A stretch of DNA of 64,000 bases from Hymenobacter sp. BT559. Lineage in GTDB: Bacteria; Bacteroidota; Bacteroidia; Cytophagales; Hymenobacteraceae. The stretch is from assembly GCF_016427535.1 (NCBI RefSeq), contig NZ_JAELXV010000007.1, positions 186,001 through 250,000 of the forward strand, read 5' to 3'. Position numbers and translations under genes: made by a program. The notes under the pieces are model-generated. The model saw nothing but the letters and a program-made list of their open reading frames with translations, ran no database searches and was not told the origin of the DNA. Position 1 is the first letter of the stretch. Every line of letters starts with the position of its first letter. Positions 27,376 through 37,200 of the stretch are shown here, piece by piece.

Positions 27376-27518
27376 GATAAGGAAGTAATTGGGTTAAGAA
27401 TTACTTGCTGATTGGTTCTACAACCAATAACCACTGGTAGCGAATCAACTGACCGGCTGCGCTTGTCAACCAGCCGCCCGCGCCAACCCGCCAGCAGCAA
27501 ACCAATGGTTACCTACCA

Positions 27519-27526
27519 CAAAGTTA
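27519..27526 (-). promoter_or_regulatory. Candidate -7 box for the 2OG oxygenase gene
   Basis: TAACTTTG on the minus strand is a perfect TAnnTTTG. It implies a 5' leader of about 140 bases; no good -33 element was found. Confidence 0.3.
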
Positions 27527-27600
27527 CGGCAAAACCTTGAGGCGGGTTAATGCCGTATTGTGCAGATTAATCCTCTCTCTTTCACCGACGCTCTTTCGCC

Positions 27601-28464
27601 ATGAAATCTGCTTTTTCACTCCTAGGCGGTCCGCTGGCCCTGGCCGCCGCGCTAGCCCTAGGTAGCTGCAGCGCTTCGCAAACCACCGAAACCGCGACCA
27701 CCAGCCCCGCCGACCGCCCCACCGCCCTAGGTGCCCAAACCACCACCAACACGGTGGCCGGCGAGGCCCAGTCTAAAAACGGCATTACGCTCACGCCCTT
27801 CGACGATTCGCCCAAGTTTCCGACTGCCCAGCTGCGCCTCAATCGGCCCATCGCGGGCTCGTCGGTGCCCAGCCCGGTCGAGTTCAACTACGACCTCACC
27901 AACTTCCAGTTGACCAAAATGACGGGCAGCGACCACGCCCAGCACATGGCCAACTCGATGAAGGGTCAGCACATTCACCTCATCATCGACAATAAGCCCT
28001 ACATCGCGCAGTACGAAACTAAGTTTTCGCAGCCCATGGAGCCGGGCCAGCACGTCATTCTCTCGTTTCTGTCGCGCTCGTATCACGAGAGCCTCAAGCA
28101 TCTAGGGGCCTATGACCTGCGCACCATCACGGTAGGCAACAAGGTGGATACAACCAGCGCAAAGGTTGACCTGAAAGCCCCGCACCTCTTCTACAGCCGC
28201 CCTAAAGACACCTACGCGGGCGCTGATGCAAAGAAAATCATGCTGGACTTCTACCTGGTGAACACCACCCTGGCTCCCGATGGCAACAAGGTGCGCGCCA
28301 CCATCAACGGCACTGAGTTTATGCTTGACCAGTGGCTGCCTTACATGATGGAAGGCCTACCCGCCGGCCAAGCCACCATCAAGCTGGAGCTGGTTGATAA
28401 CGGCGGCAAGCTGATTCCAGGACCGTTTAATTCGGTAACGCGCACGATTACGGTGCAGCCGTAA
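27601..28464 (+). CDS. Conserved lipoprotein ('phosphopeptide-binding'-labelled family)
   Basis: A 287-residue lipoprotein (lipobox ALGSC at about residue 23). A Thr/Ala-rich tether precedes a first beta domain with RPIAGSSVPSPVEFNYDL, GQHIHLIIDNKPY and HVILSFLSRSYHESLK, then a second with MLDFYLVNTTLAPDGNKVRATING. Proteins like this in Bacteroidota are sometimes annotated as phosphopeptide-binding, but no FHA features are visible here, so the function is open. Transcription probably ends at the palindrome 28516-28618. Confidence 0.7.
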   Translation: MKSAFSLLGGPLALAAALALGSCSASQTTETATTSPADRPTALGAQTTTNTVAGEAQSKNGITLTPFDDSPKFPTAQLRLNRPIAGSSVPSPVEFNYDLTNFQLTKMTGSDHAQHMANSMKGQHIHLIIDNKPYIAQYETKFSQPMEPGQHVILSFLSRSYHESLKHLGAYDLRTITVGNKVDTTSAKVDLKAPHLFYSRPKDTYAGADAKKIMLDFYLVNTTLAPDGNKVRATINGTEFMLDQWLPYMMEGLPAGQATIKLELVDNGGKLIPGPFNSVTRTITVQP

Positions 28465-28515
28465 GCCATACGCGCCGAGCATCTACTCAGCAAGTAAGCC
28501 TAAAAACAGGCTGCA

Positions 28516-28618
28516 AAAACCGCCTGTCATACTGAGCTTGCGAAGCATCTTATCACGCCCGGGTTAGTAACTCCAACGCGATAAGATGCTTCGCAAGCTC
28601 AGCATGACAGGCGGTTTT
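28516..28618. repeat. Inverted repeat, 'TGTCATGCTGAGC…GAAGCATCT' family, with terminator-like T-tract
   Basis: Arms 28516-28554 and 28580-28618 match at 38 of 39 positions (core GATAAGATGCTTCGCAAGCT). Eight T residues follow on the plus strand, so it can act as a terminator for the lipoprotein gene. Relatives lie at 30983, 43751 and 55946. Confidence 0.85.
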
Positions 28619-28628
28619 TTTTGAAGCG

Positions 28629-30026
28629 CTACTCGTTGATAACTGACTTCACCAGCTCCTGCACTTCCGGCTTCTCAAAATCAGCTTCCGTTTGGATATG
28701 CGGCATGAGGCGCGCCATAATACCGTCTTGCTTTTGGCCAGCGGCCCAGGCTTCGGCGTAGGGCGTATCGGGCGAGAACGTAACGCGGGAGTAGAGCGGC
28801 AGCCACTTATCAGGGTACTGGGCAGCGATTTTGGCCTCAATGCGCTTTTGTAGCAGGAAGCGAGGGTCGGCCACGCGGTCGCGCATTTCTACGAAGTTGT
28901 AGAGGGCCAGCTCGGCCATGGCGTCGGTGTTGGGCTTGCGTAGGCGCTCAAACTCGTCCATAATGTGGCCCCAGTCGCCTTCGCCTAGGTCGTCGAGCAG
29001 GCGGTCGAGCACGGTGCAGTCCTCGAAGCCCGCGTTCATGCCCTGGCCGTAGAAGGGCACGATGGCGTGGGCCGCATCGCCGAGCAGTAGCACCGAATCT
29101 TGGTAGCTCCAGGGCCAGCACCGGATGGTGACGAGCGAGCCCGTGGGGTGGTCAAAAAACTCCGTGTCTAGCTCCGGCATCAGCGGCACCACATCGGGGA
29201 AGACCTCGCCAAAGAACTTCTCGACCTCCTCAGGCGTGCGCAGGCTGTCGAACGACAGCGGCCCCTCGTAGGGAAAGAACAGCGTGGCATTGAACGACCC
29301 ATCGAGGTTGGGCAGCGCAATCATCAAATAATTGCCCCTAGGCCAGATATGGAGTGCGTTTTTCTCCATCTGCCAGGTGCCATTCGGCCCGGCCGCGATG
29401 GTCAATTCCTTATAGCCATACTCTAGGTACTGCTGCGAGTAGTCGGCCCGGTCGAGGCGCTGCATGGCACCGCGCACCGCCGACCACGCACCATCTACGC
29501 CAAACAGGCGCTGGTAGGGCACGTCGTACTCGCGGGCGCTGGCCACATCGCGCAGGTGCAGGCGGCGGGCGGGCAGGTCGAGCTGGGTTAGCTTTTGACC
29601 AAAGGTGATTTCGACGCCCGGCTTGGCCTCGGCCAGGTCGAGCAGGGTGCGGTTGAGGCTGTCGCGGCTCACCGAAAAGATGGCCTGGCCCTCCTGCCCG
29701 TAGGGCTGGTAGGTGAGCTGCCCGCGCTGGTCGTGCATCACGCGGCGGTACATCGGAATACCAACCTTCTGAATATCATCGGTAACGCCCACGCCCGCCA
29801 GCCCGCGCCAGCCCCTATCGGAGAGGGCCAGGTTGATGGAGCGCGCCTCGCGCAAGCCAGTTTTGCGCGGGTCGGGCAGACGCTCGTAGAGGTGCACCGG
29901 GTGGCCGCGCCGCACCAGGTACAGGGCCAGTAGCGTGCCCACCAAGCCCGCGCCCATGATAACCAGCGGCTCGGTGGCGGTGGGGGCAACGGCGGCGGCA
30001 GGCGAATAGGAAGAAGGAGAATCCAT
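28629..30026 (-). CDS. kmo: Kynurenine 3-monooxygenase
   Basis: A 465-residue FAD-dependent aromatic hydroxylase that converts kynurenine to 3-hydroxykynurenine with NADPH and O2. The FAD-binding GxGxxG is IMGAGLVGTLLALYL (about residues 23-37), REARSINLALSDRGWRGL is the conserved KMO stretch, and LLLGDAAHAIVPFYGQGMN holds the second FAD motif. The C-terminal region is rich in hydrophobic residues as in other bacterial KMOs. kynU is at 6035-7315. 3-Hydroxyanthranilate dioxygenase and tryptophan dioxygenase are not in the window. Confidence 0.92.
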   Translation of the reverse strand: MDSPSSYSPAAAVAPTATEPLVIMGAGLVGTLLALYLVRRGHPVHLYERLPDPRKTGLREARSINLALSDRGWRGLAGVGVTDDIQKVGIPMYRRVMHDQRGQLTYQPYGQEGQAIFSVSRDSLNRTLLDLAEAKPGVEITFGQKLTQLDLPARRLHLRDVASAREYDVPYQRLFGVDGAWSAVRGAMQRLDRADYSQQYLEYGYKELTIAAGPNGTWQMEKNALHIWPRGNYLMIALPNLDGSFNATLFFPYEGPLSFDSLRTPEEVEKFFGEVFPDVVPLMPELDTEFFDHPTGSLVTIRCWPWSYQDSVLLLGDAAHAIVPFYGQGMNAGFEDCTVLDRLLDDLGEGDWGHIMDEFERLRKPNTDAMAELALYNFVEMRDRVADPRFLLQKRIEAKIAAQYPDKWLPLYSRVTFSPDTPYAEAWAAGQKQDGIMARLMPHIQTEADFEKPEVQELVKSVINE

Positions 30027-30063
30027 GCGGTGAAGGTAGCGGCAACAGCGGCCCGGCGGGGCG

Positions 30064-30465
30064 CTATTTTAAGCTGGCTATCGGGTAAATAAAGGCTAGA
30101 GAGCTGGCGTTCTTATCCTTCGAAAGGAGGCCGGGCTTGAACGAGGCCTGGGCATTTACCACTTGGTAGTCAGCAGGTTTTTTTAGGTCGCTTACCAGCA
30201 GGCGAGCCAGTTGGCGCATCCGCTGCTTCAGCGTATCGGGCTGCTCGGCCGAGCCCAGGGGGTTGATTACGTCTAGGCTGAGCACGGCCGGACCAGTGCC
30301 GCTGGCCGCGGCCGATACCTTCACCTGCTCGGCTTCCAGCAGCTCTATCTGCCGCTGCAGGGCCGCATCGTGCTGATGCTTCAGGGCCACGTCGGAGGCC
30401 ACGTCGAGCTGCCGCCCGCAGGCCGCCAGCCCTAGGGCCAGCAGTCCCCAGCAATATTTTTTCAT
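30064..30465 (-). CDS. Small lipoprotein of unknown function
   Basis: A 133-residue lipoprotein starting MKKYCWGLLALGLAACG (lipobox LAAC). An early helical, charged segment (about residues 30-50: HQHDAALQRQIELLEAE) may be a coiled coil. The rest (SLDVINPLGSAEQPDTLKQR …) suggests a small beta-containing domain. An in-frame ATG three codons upstream is possible. It starts 14 bases after the fRMsr gene on the same strand, a probable operon. Confidence 0.65.
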   Translation of the reverse strand: MKKYCWGLLALGLAACGRQLDVASDVALKHQHDAALQRQIELLEAEQVKVSAAASGTGPAVLSLDVINPLGSAEQPDTLKQRMRQLARLLVSDLKKPADYQVVNAQASFKPGLLSKDKNASSLAFIYPIASLK

Positions 30466-30478
30466 ACCTAGCATTTTC

Positions 30479-30958
30479 TTAAAACCACTTGGCGGCCAGC
30501 ACCATTAGCTGCTCTAATGCCACTTGGTCGTCGTGGTCAAAGTCGTTGAGCTGGTCGCTGTCTACGTCGAGCACGGCTACTACGGCACCGTTTTTTAGCA
30601 CGGGCACCACGATTTCGGACTTCGAGTCGGAGCTGCAAGCGATGTGGCCCGGAAACTCCTCCACATCGGGCACCAGCACGGTGCGGGCCTCGGCCCAGCT
30701 CGTGCCGCACACCCCGCGCCCCTTGCGGATGCGCGTGCAGGCTATCGGCCCCTGAAATGGACCTAGGACCAGTTCGTTGCCCTTCACCAGGTAAAAGCCC
30801 ACCCAGAAGAACCCAAACGCTTGCCGCAGCGCGGCGGCTGTGTTAGCGAGGTTAGCGGTGAGGTCGGGCTCGACGCTCGTAAGAGCCTCGATTTGAGGTA
30901 GCAGCTCAGCGTAACGAGCGGCTTTGGTATCGGCGGTGATAAAGAGGTTTTCGGCCAT
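30479..30958 (-). CDS. msrC: GAF-domain free methionine-(R)-sulfoxide reductase
   Basis: A 159-residue single GAF-domain protein. The three redox cysteines of fRMsr are present with family spacing: Cys74 (IACTRI), Cys84 (RGVCGTSW) and Cys108 (HIACSSDSKSEIVVP). The enzyme reduces free L-methionine-(R)-sulfoxide in the cytoplasm, using thioredoxin or another thiol donor. Length equals the family norm. The ATG at 30958 begins MAENLF; an open frame extends into the upstream repeat. Confidence 0.9.
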   Translation of the reverse strand: MAENLFITADTKAARYAELLPQIEALTSVEPDLTANLANTAAALRQAFGFFWVGFYLVKGNELVLGPFQGPIACTRIRKGRGVCGTSWAEARTVLVPDVEEFPGHIACSSDSKSEIVVPVLKNGAVVAVLDVDSDQLNDFDHDDQVALEQLMVLAAKWF

Positions 30959-30982
30959 CAGAATAGGTAGCGTGTAGGATAG

Positions 30983-31086
30983 GTCATGCTGAGCGCAGCG
31001 AAGCATCTCGCGTGGCGCAGTAACTTCTAACGTTCGCAGATGTCAACAACGAAGTGAGCGAGATGCTTCGCTACGCTCAGCATGAC
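30983..31086. repeat. Inverted repeat, 'TCATGCTGAGC…GAAGCATCTCGC' family
   Basis: Arms 30983-31011 and 31058-31086 match at 28 of 29 positions. It lies between ribD and the fRMsr gene. Confidence 0.8.
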
Positions 31087-31098
31087 AAACGGTTTGGA

Positions 31099-32169
31099 TT
31101 ATACCAGCGGCAGCGCGGCGCTCTGCTCATTCACAAACCAAAACAGTTTGTCGTCGCCTACGTTTTCGACCGCCTGCCAACTGCGCAGCCCTACCCTAGG
31201 TGCGGCGATGCCGCGCTCGAGGCGTTTAGGGCTGCGAAAGACGCGCATTTCATCCCACAAGCCGCTGGTCAGTAGCGCGCCGATTACGGTGGGGCCGCCT
31301 TCTACCAGCACCGATTCGAGGCCGCGGGTGTGCAGGTCGGCGAGCACGGCGGGCAGCACATCGGGCGCGGCGGCGATGTCGGGCGGCAGCGTGATAAAGT
31401 CAAGATTGGGACGCGCGTCGCGGTGGCGATGTGTGAAAACTAACGTGGGCTGCGAGCCATCGAAAAGATGGTGGGTAGGCGGCAAGCTCAGGTTTTTGTC
31501 GAGCGTGACACGGGTGGGCTGCGGCCCCGGCCACTCGCGGGCGTTGAGGCGGGGGTTGTCGTGCAGGGCCGTGCGGGTGCCCACCAAGATGGCGGCTTCC
31601 TCGGTGCGCCACTTATGCGTGAGCAGGCCCGCCTGCGGCCCGCTTATCTGCACCGGCTGGAAGTGCGGGCCGGCCAAAAATCCGTCGGCCGACTCCGCCC
31701 ACTTGAGCACTACATAGGGCCGCTTTTTTTCTTGCATCGTGAAGAAACGCTTGTTAAGCGCACGGCCTTCGGCGGCGAGCAGGCCGGTACTGACCTTGAC
31801 GTCCGCGGCGCGCAGCTTACTTAGGCCTCGGCCGCTCACGAGCGGGTTAGGGTCGTCGTTGCACACGATGACTTCGGGCACGCCCTTGGCAATGAGCAAG
31901 TCGGCGCAGGGCGGTGTTTTGCCGTGGTGCGAGCACGGCTCTAGAGTCACAAACACGCGGCTTTGGCGCAGCAAGTCCTGGTCGGCCACGCTGGCTAGGG
32001 CATTGACCTCGGCGTGGGGGCCGCCGTACTGCTGGTGGTAGCCCTCGCCGATGATGGTACCCTCGGGGCCGACTACTACGCAGCCCACTAGGGGGTTGGG
32101 GCGCGTGGTGCCCTGGCCCAGGGCGGCCAGGTCGAGGGCGCGGCGCATGAATAGCTCGTCGGTGGTCAT
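31099..32169 (-). CDS. ribD: Bifunctional riboflavin deaminase/reductase
   Basis: A 356-residue enzyme for two riboflavin steps: deamination of the pyrimidine and NADPH reduction of the ribosyl chain. The N-terminal zinc deaminase has GGPHAEVNAL (His52) and EPCSHHGKTPPCAD (Cys79, Cys88). The C-terminal reductase has RPYVVLKWAESADGFLAG, DNPRLNAREWPG and ESVLVEGGPTVIGALL. Complete in length. Divergent from prmC with 84 bases between them; no FMN riboswitch was seen. Confidence 0.93.
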   Translation of the reverse strand: MTTDELFMRRALDLAALGQGTTRPNPLVGCVVVGPEGTIIGEGYHQQYGGPHAEVNALASVADQDLLRQSRVFVTLEPCSHHGKTPPCADLLIAKGVPEVIVCNDDPNPLVSGRGLSKLRAADVKVSTGLLAAEGRALNKRFFTMQEKKRPYVVLKWAESADGFLAGPHFQPVQISGPQAGLLTHKWRTEEAAILVGTRTALHDNPRLNAREWPGPQPTRVTLDKNLSLPPTHHLFDGSQPTLVFTHRHRDARPNLDFITLPPDIAAAPDVLPAVLADLHTRGLESVLVEGGPTVIGALLTSGLWDEMRVFRSPKRLERGIAAPRVGLRSWQAVENVGDDKLFWFVNEQSAALPLV

Positions 32170-32240
32170 AGGCAGAATGAAAAGCGGCGGGCCGCACAGG
32201 CCGGAGCCAGCCCGCAAAGTACGCCCACCCCGGCCGCTTG

Positions 32241-32248
32241 TACCTTTG
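32241..32248 (+). promoter_or_regulatory. -7 box of prmC
   Basis: TACCTTTG matches TAnnTTTG exactly and ends 5 bases before the prmC ATG, implying a leaderless transcript. Confidence 0.45.
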
Positions 32249-32253
32249 GCCTG

Positions 32254-33108
32254 ATGACTACTGCCGCCTTCACCGCCCAGCTCAGCACTGCCCTGCAAGG
32301 CCCCTACCCCGCCCCCGAGGCCGCCGCCATCGCGGCACTCGTCACCGAAACATTATTGGGGTTCAGCCCCTTGCAGCGGCGCATGCAGGGCGCGGCGCCC
32401 GTGCCCGCCGAGGTAGCCGCCCGCCTGCCCCACATCGAGGCGCGGCTGCTGGCCCACGAGCCGGTGCAGTACGTGCTGGGCACGGCGCACTTCGCGGGCA
32501 TGGACCTAGAGGTATCGCCAGCCACGCTCATCCCCCGCCCCGAAACCGAGGAGCTAGCTCAACTCATTGCGCAGGAGCAAGCCGGGCGCCCCGGCCTCGC
32601 GGTGCTCGACGTGGGCACCGGCTCGGGCTGCCTGGCGCTGGCCGTGGCGCAGGCGCTGCGCCCGGCGCGCACCCTAGCCGTCGATATTTCGGAAGCAGCG
32701 CTGGCCGTGGCCCACCGCAACGCGGCCCGCTACGCGCCCGGGGTAGAGTTTCAGCAGCTTAATATTCTGACTACTACGCCGGACATTGTGCCCGGCACGC
32801 TCGATGTGCTGGTGAGCAACCCGCCCTACGTGCGTGACAGCGAGCGGGCGCAGATGCGCGCCAACGTGCTAGCTTGGGAGCCCGAAACGGCCCTTTTTGT
32901 GCCCGACGCCGACCCGCTCCTTTTCTATAAACGACTGGCCGAGTTGGCGACCGTGTTATTAAAATCAGGCGGCGTAGTGTACCTCGAAATCAACGAGGCC
33001 CTAGGTGCCGAAACAGCGGCGCTTTTCCCAGATGTCAGTTTTACGGCGGTGCGAGTGGTAAGCGACTTTTTTGGCCGGGCGCGGTTTGTGCGGGCTACTA
33101 AATCGTAG
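32254..33108 (+). CDS. prmC: Peptide chain release factor N5-glutamine methyltransferase
   Basis: A 284-residue SAM-dependent enzyme that methylates the GGQ glutamine of release factors. The N-terminal helical domain (about residues 1-85) ends with PVQYVLGTAHFAGM. The Rossmann part has LIPRPETEEL, VLDVGTGSGCLAL (about 117-129) and the substrate motif SNPPYV (Asn189-Tyr192). Length and motif spacing are normal. Confidence 0.93.
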   Translation: MTTAAFTAQLSTALQGPYPAPEAAAIAALVTETLLGFSPLQRRMQGAAPVPAEVAARLPHIEARLLAHEPVQYVLGTAHFAGMDLEVSPATLIPRPETEELAQLIAQEQAGRPGLAVLDVGTGSGCLALAVAQALRPARTLAVDISEAALAVAHRNAARYAPGVEFQQLNILTTTPDIVPGTLDVLVSNPPYVRDSERAQMRANVLAWEPETALFVPDADPLLFYKRLAELATVLLKSGGVVYLEINEALGAETAALFPDVSFTAVRVVSDFFGRARFVRATKS

Positions 33109-33237
33109 CTTTTGCGAAGGCGCACTGCGAAAATAATTTTAATAGATAACCCTTTTATCAGAAGCCCGGCCGCGCACCTACGGTTGGGCTTTTGATAAAC
33201 CACATTGATTATAAGTACTTTGCAACAAGGCGATAAG

Positions 33238-33245
33238 TACTTTTG
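33238..33245 (+). promoter_or_regulatory. Candidate promoter of the LytTR regulator gene
   Basis: TACTTTTG is a perfect TAnnTTTG, 27 bases before the ATG. A TTTG at 33219-33222 sits 15 bases upstream, a little shorter than usual spacing. The word ATAAGTACTTT occurs twice here (33211 and 33233). Confidence 0.4.
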
Positions 33246-33272
33246 CGTTAGGTTTTGACTTAGTTTACCGGC

Positions 33273-34046
33273 ATGGCAGCTGCGCCCATTCGCATCTTGC
33301 TCGTAGAAGACGAGCCCCTGTACGCGCAGTACCTAGCCCTGGCAGCCCAAAACCTCGGCTATGTGCCCCTAGGGCCCGTGTCATCGGCAGAAGAGGCGCT
33401 ACGCCTGTATCACCAAGGCCCGCCGCCCGACCTGGCGCTGCTCGACATCAACCTGGCTGGCGACCTTGATGGGGTAGACCTGGCCCGCGAACTGCTGGCC
33501 GCGCAGCCCCTACCCCTGCTTTTCAGCACGGCGCGGGCCGATACCGTCACCTTTGCCCGGGCCAAGGTGCTGGGGCCCTCGGCCTACCTGCTCAAGCCCT
33601 TCGACGAGCGCACGCTGGCGCACGCCGTAGCGCTGGCCCTGCACAACTTTGCCGGCATCCAGGCCACGCAGCTGCCAGCCGCGGCCGACGACGCGCCCCT
33701 GCGCCTGGGCGCCGACCTCAGCCTGCGCCACGCGTTGTTTTTACGCGACCGGGGCCGCTTAATCAAGGTACTACCAGTTGATATTCAGTACGTAGAGGCA
33801 GGCGAGAAATACTGTACCGTAGTCACGGCCGCCAACAAATACGCCGTGCGCCTCTCGCTGCGCGAGCTGGCCCAGGAACTACCGGCCCAGCAGTTTGTGC
33901 AAATTCAGCGCGGCTACCTCATCAATGCCGAGTACCTAGAGCAGCTCGACCCCACTGCCAACACTATTACGGTGGCTGGCACCGTGCTGCCCTTGGGGCG
34001 CGCCTACCGCGAGGCCCTATTGCGCCAGCTGCGGCTGGTGGGCTAA
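33273..34046 (+). CDS. LytTR-family response regulator
   Basis: A 257-residue regulator. The receiver domain (about residues 5-125) has the acidic pair in VEDEP, phospho-acceptor Asp58 (LALLDINLAG) and Lys108 (YLLKPFD). The C-terminal LytTR DNA-binding domain (about 150-257) includes DIQYVEAGEKYCTVV, FVQIQRGYLINAEY and LPLGRAYRE. No sensor kinase is adjacent, so it is an orphan in this window. LytTR proteins in Bacteroidota often control surface or extracellular genes; the downstream T9SS cargo gene is a possible but untested target. Confidence 0.88.
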   Translation: MAAAPIRILLVEDEPLYAQYLALAAQNLGYVPLGPVSSAEEALRLYHQGPPPDLALLDINLAGDLDGVDLARELLAAQPLPLLFSTARADTVTFARAKVLGPSAYLLKPFDERTLAHAVALALHNFAGIQATQLPAAADDAPLRLGADLSLRHALFLRDRGRLIKVLPVDIQYVEAGEKYCTVVTAANKYAVRLSLRELAQELPAQQFVQIQRGYLINAEYLEQLDPTANTITVAGTVLPLGRAYREALLRQLRLVG

Positions 34047-34299
34047 CCTACCCGGCTTTTTTCAAGGACAAAATCTGACCATTGGCGGCGCTTGGCGAGC
34101 CGGTGGCGGACATCTACGTTCTGCGTGCCCCTAGGACTACCCAATTTTGGGATGGCCCTGGGGGCTTTCTATTGTTGGCCTACCCAGCCAGCTTCTATTC
34201 GGCCGGCTGCGTGTATCTACAATCCAAGCATCTCACCTGTAGGCTCCTAGCACACATCAAGTATCTACTTCCTTCTATTACATCACCTACCTGTTCTTT

Positions 34300-37200
34300 A
34301 TGACTAAACCTTACGCCAATCGATTAGTAAGCCGGCTGTGGCAGCCAGTAGGCGGCGCGGGCCTCACGCTACTGCTGGCTTCGGCTAGCCTGGCGCAGGC
34401 TCAAACACTACCCCAGTACTCCCTGCCGTTTAACGGCACCAACCAGTACGCGGGCGTGCCCAATACAGCAGCACTGGAGTTTACTACCGGCACCGTCGAG
34501 CTGTGGGTGAAGCCGACCTGGACGGTGGGTACGCACAGCGGCGCCAACCTATGCCTGGTTTCGGAGCGCTCGGGGGCTAGCCTTAACGGGGGCACGCGCT
34601 TTAGCTTGCACATGGGCAATGACATGAAGTCAATAGGTATTTGGAATGGCGGTAGCTACGAAACTGTGTCGTACAATTTCAGCAAAGGGCTGTGGTACCA
34701 CGTAGCGGCGGTAATGACCACCACCAGCACCCAGTTTTACGTGAACGGCGTGCTCATCGGTACCACGGGCAACGGCATTAACACTAGCCGGACGGGCTAT
34801 ACCCTCAAGATTGGGGTTTCCGAAACGGAAGGCACTGCCGTGAGCAATGCCGAATACTTTGAGGGCGAGCTCGACGAGGTGCGCGTGTGGAACACCGCCC
34901 GCACCGCCGCCCAGATTCAAGACAACTACCGGGCGCCCGTGAGTGCGGCCAGCGCCGGCCTGGTGGCGTATTACCCCATCGACAACGGTATTCTGGGCAC
35001 CGGCAATGCCGCGGCCCGCCTGCTAAAGGACTACGCGGCCAGCGGCTACAACGGCACCCTCTACAACTACTGGACCGAGCAGTCGCCTACTGTCAGCACT
35101 TTTACGCCGGCGCGCAACGCCGTAAGTGCCCCGCTCACGGGCCGCATCGCCGTTGGCTTTTCGCAGAACATGAATAGTGCGGCGGCTTCCGAAGCTGCCC
35201 TTAAGGTATTTGGCTCGCACACGGGCAAGCGGGCGGGCACCTTTGCGGGGGGCGGCACGAGCGTCATTACGTTTGACCCCGCGCAGGAACTGCTACCGGG
35301 CGAGCAGGCCACCGTTATTGTAACGACGGCGGCCAAGTCGATGGGCGGCCTGGGGCTGGCTAAGCCACAGGTGGCGCAGTTTGTGGGCAAAGCCGGCGGT
35401 ACTGGCCAAGGCGTGCTCAGCGGCTTTCAGAGCCTGCCGACGAGCGGCTACCCGGGGCAGCTAGTCACCGCCGACATCGACGGCGATGGCGACCTGGACC
35501 TGCTGGTGCCCACGGCCTATTCCAGCGTGATGGTACGCCTCAATGATGGCAGCGGCACGTTTGGCCCGGCCACTTCCCTGAACGTGGGCACTAGTTCGAA
35601 CAATACCCTGGCCATGGCCGACATCGACGGCGACGGCGACCTGGACATGCTGGTGCCCGACTACGTAACCAACGGCACCGTGAAGGTGCTGCGCAACAAT
35701 GGCCAAGGCACTTTTGCGGCCCCGACTACGGGCGCCCAGGTCGGCGACCGGCCAGCCTACGTGGTGCCCGCCGACCTAGACGGCGACGGTGACCTAGACC
35801 TGCTAGTGAGCAACTACGGCACCGGCCGGGTAAGCGTGCGCTTCAACGACGGGGCTGGCAATTTCTCGACCCCGTCTGCCAACGCCGAGGTAGCGGTATC
35901 CTCGGGTGCCCGCCACGCCGCCGCAGCAGATATTGATGGCGATGGCGACCTAGACCTGCTTTCGGTGGGCTACACCGACCCTGGTAAAGTGAGTGTGCGC
36001 CTCAACAACGGCGCCGGCGTTTTCACCGCCCCCGCTACCAATGCGGAGTTAGCGATGGCCACCCGCCCATACAGCATTGCGATGGGGGACGTGAATGGCG
36101 ACGGCAGCCCCGACATGGTGGTGTCTAACACTACTACATCAACGGTGAGCCTGCGCCTTAACAACGGCAGCGGCGTATTTACCGCCCCAGCTACCGCCTC
36201 GGTAGCCGAAATCAGCGTTGCCAACACGGGCTTGCAGGCCGTTTTGGCGGATATAGACGCGGATGGCGACCTCGACCTATTGGCCACCGCCTACAGCAGC
36301 AATGGCGCGGTAAGCGTGCGGCTCAACAACGGCCGGGGTGTTTTCACGGCCCCGGCCACCGGGGCGGAGGTTGGCACGGGCGGCGCGGCCCTGCTAGCCA
36401 CCGGCGACCTAGATGGGGACGGCGATATTGACCTGCTAGCCAGCGGCAACAGCGGCGGCAGCCAGGCGCAGGTGCTCTTCAACGCGCTGGCCCCCACCAT
36501 CAGCAGCTTTTCGGCCACCAGCGGCATGGTGAGCAGCAGCGTCGTGCTCACGGGCACCAACTTCTCCGGCGCCACCAGCGTAAAATTTAATGGCGTGACG
36601 GCCAGCGCCTTCGCCGTTAACTCGGCCACCCAGATTACCGTGGTTGTGCCTGTGGGCGCCTCCTCCGGGGTTATTTCTGTCACGACCCCGGCCGGCACAG
36701 GCGTGTCGGCCAGCCCCTTTACTCTCATTACCGACCTAGTCGTCAGCACCGCGCATGTGGTAGCCGGCGGCACTTACCGCAACATCACCGTGGCGGGCGG
36801 CGGCGTGGCTACCCTAGGGGGCAGCGTAACGGTGAGCGGCACTCTGACGGTGCAGGCCGGCGGCACCCTCAATACCAACTGCCAAGCCCTGACCGGCGCG
36901 GGCAGCTTGGATTTGGAAGCGGGCAGCACCCTGGGCATCTGCGACCTGGCCGGTATTACGGCTAGCGGCAACAGCGGCGCGGTGCAGTTGGCGGGCGCTC
37001 GCTCGTTCAGCCCCGACGCTTCTTACGTCTACAACGGCGGCGACTCGCAAGTAACCGGCTCGGGCCTGCCCAGCCAAGTGCGCAGTTTCACGACTACCAA
37101 TGCCAGCACCGTGCGCTTGAGCAATCCGCTGAGCATAAGCCAGGTGCTGACCGTGGCGGGCCGCGGCAACTTCGACCTCAATGGCCAGGCGCTCACGCTG

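Noticed and set aside
32170..32253. FMN riboswitch between ribD and prmC
   Set aside because: The gap is only 84 bases and lacks the conserved RFN element sequences.
34082..34303. 73-codon frame before the T9SS cargo gene
   Set aside because: No conserved features or promoter; it ends over the start of the next gene and has ordinary intergenic composition. The 253-base gap shows nothing else.
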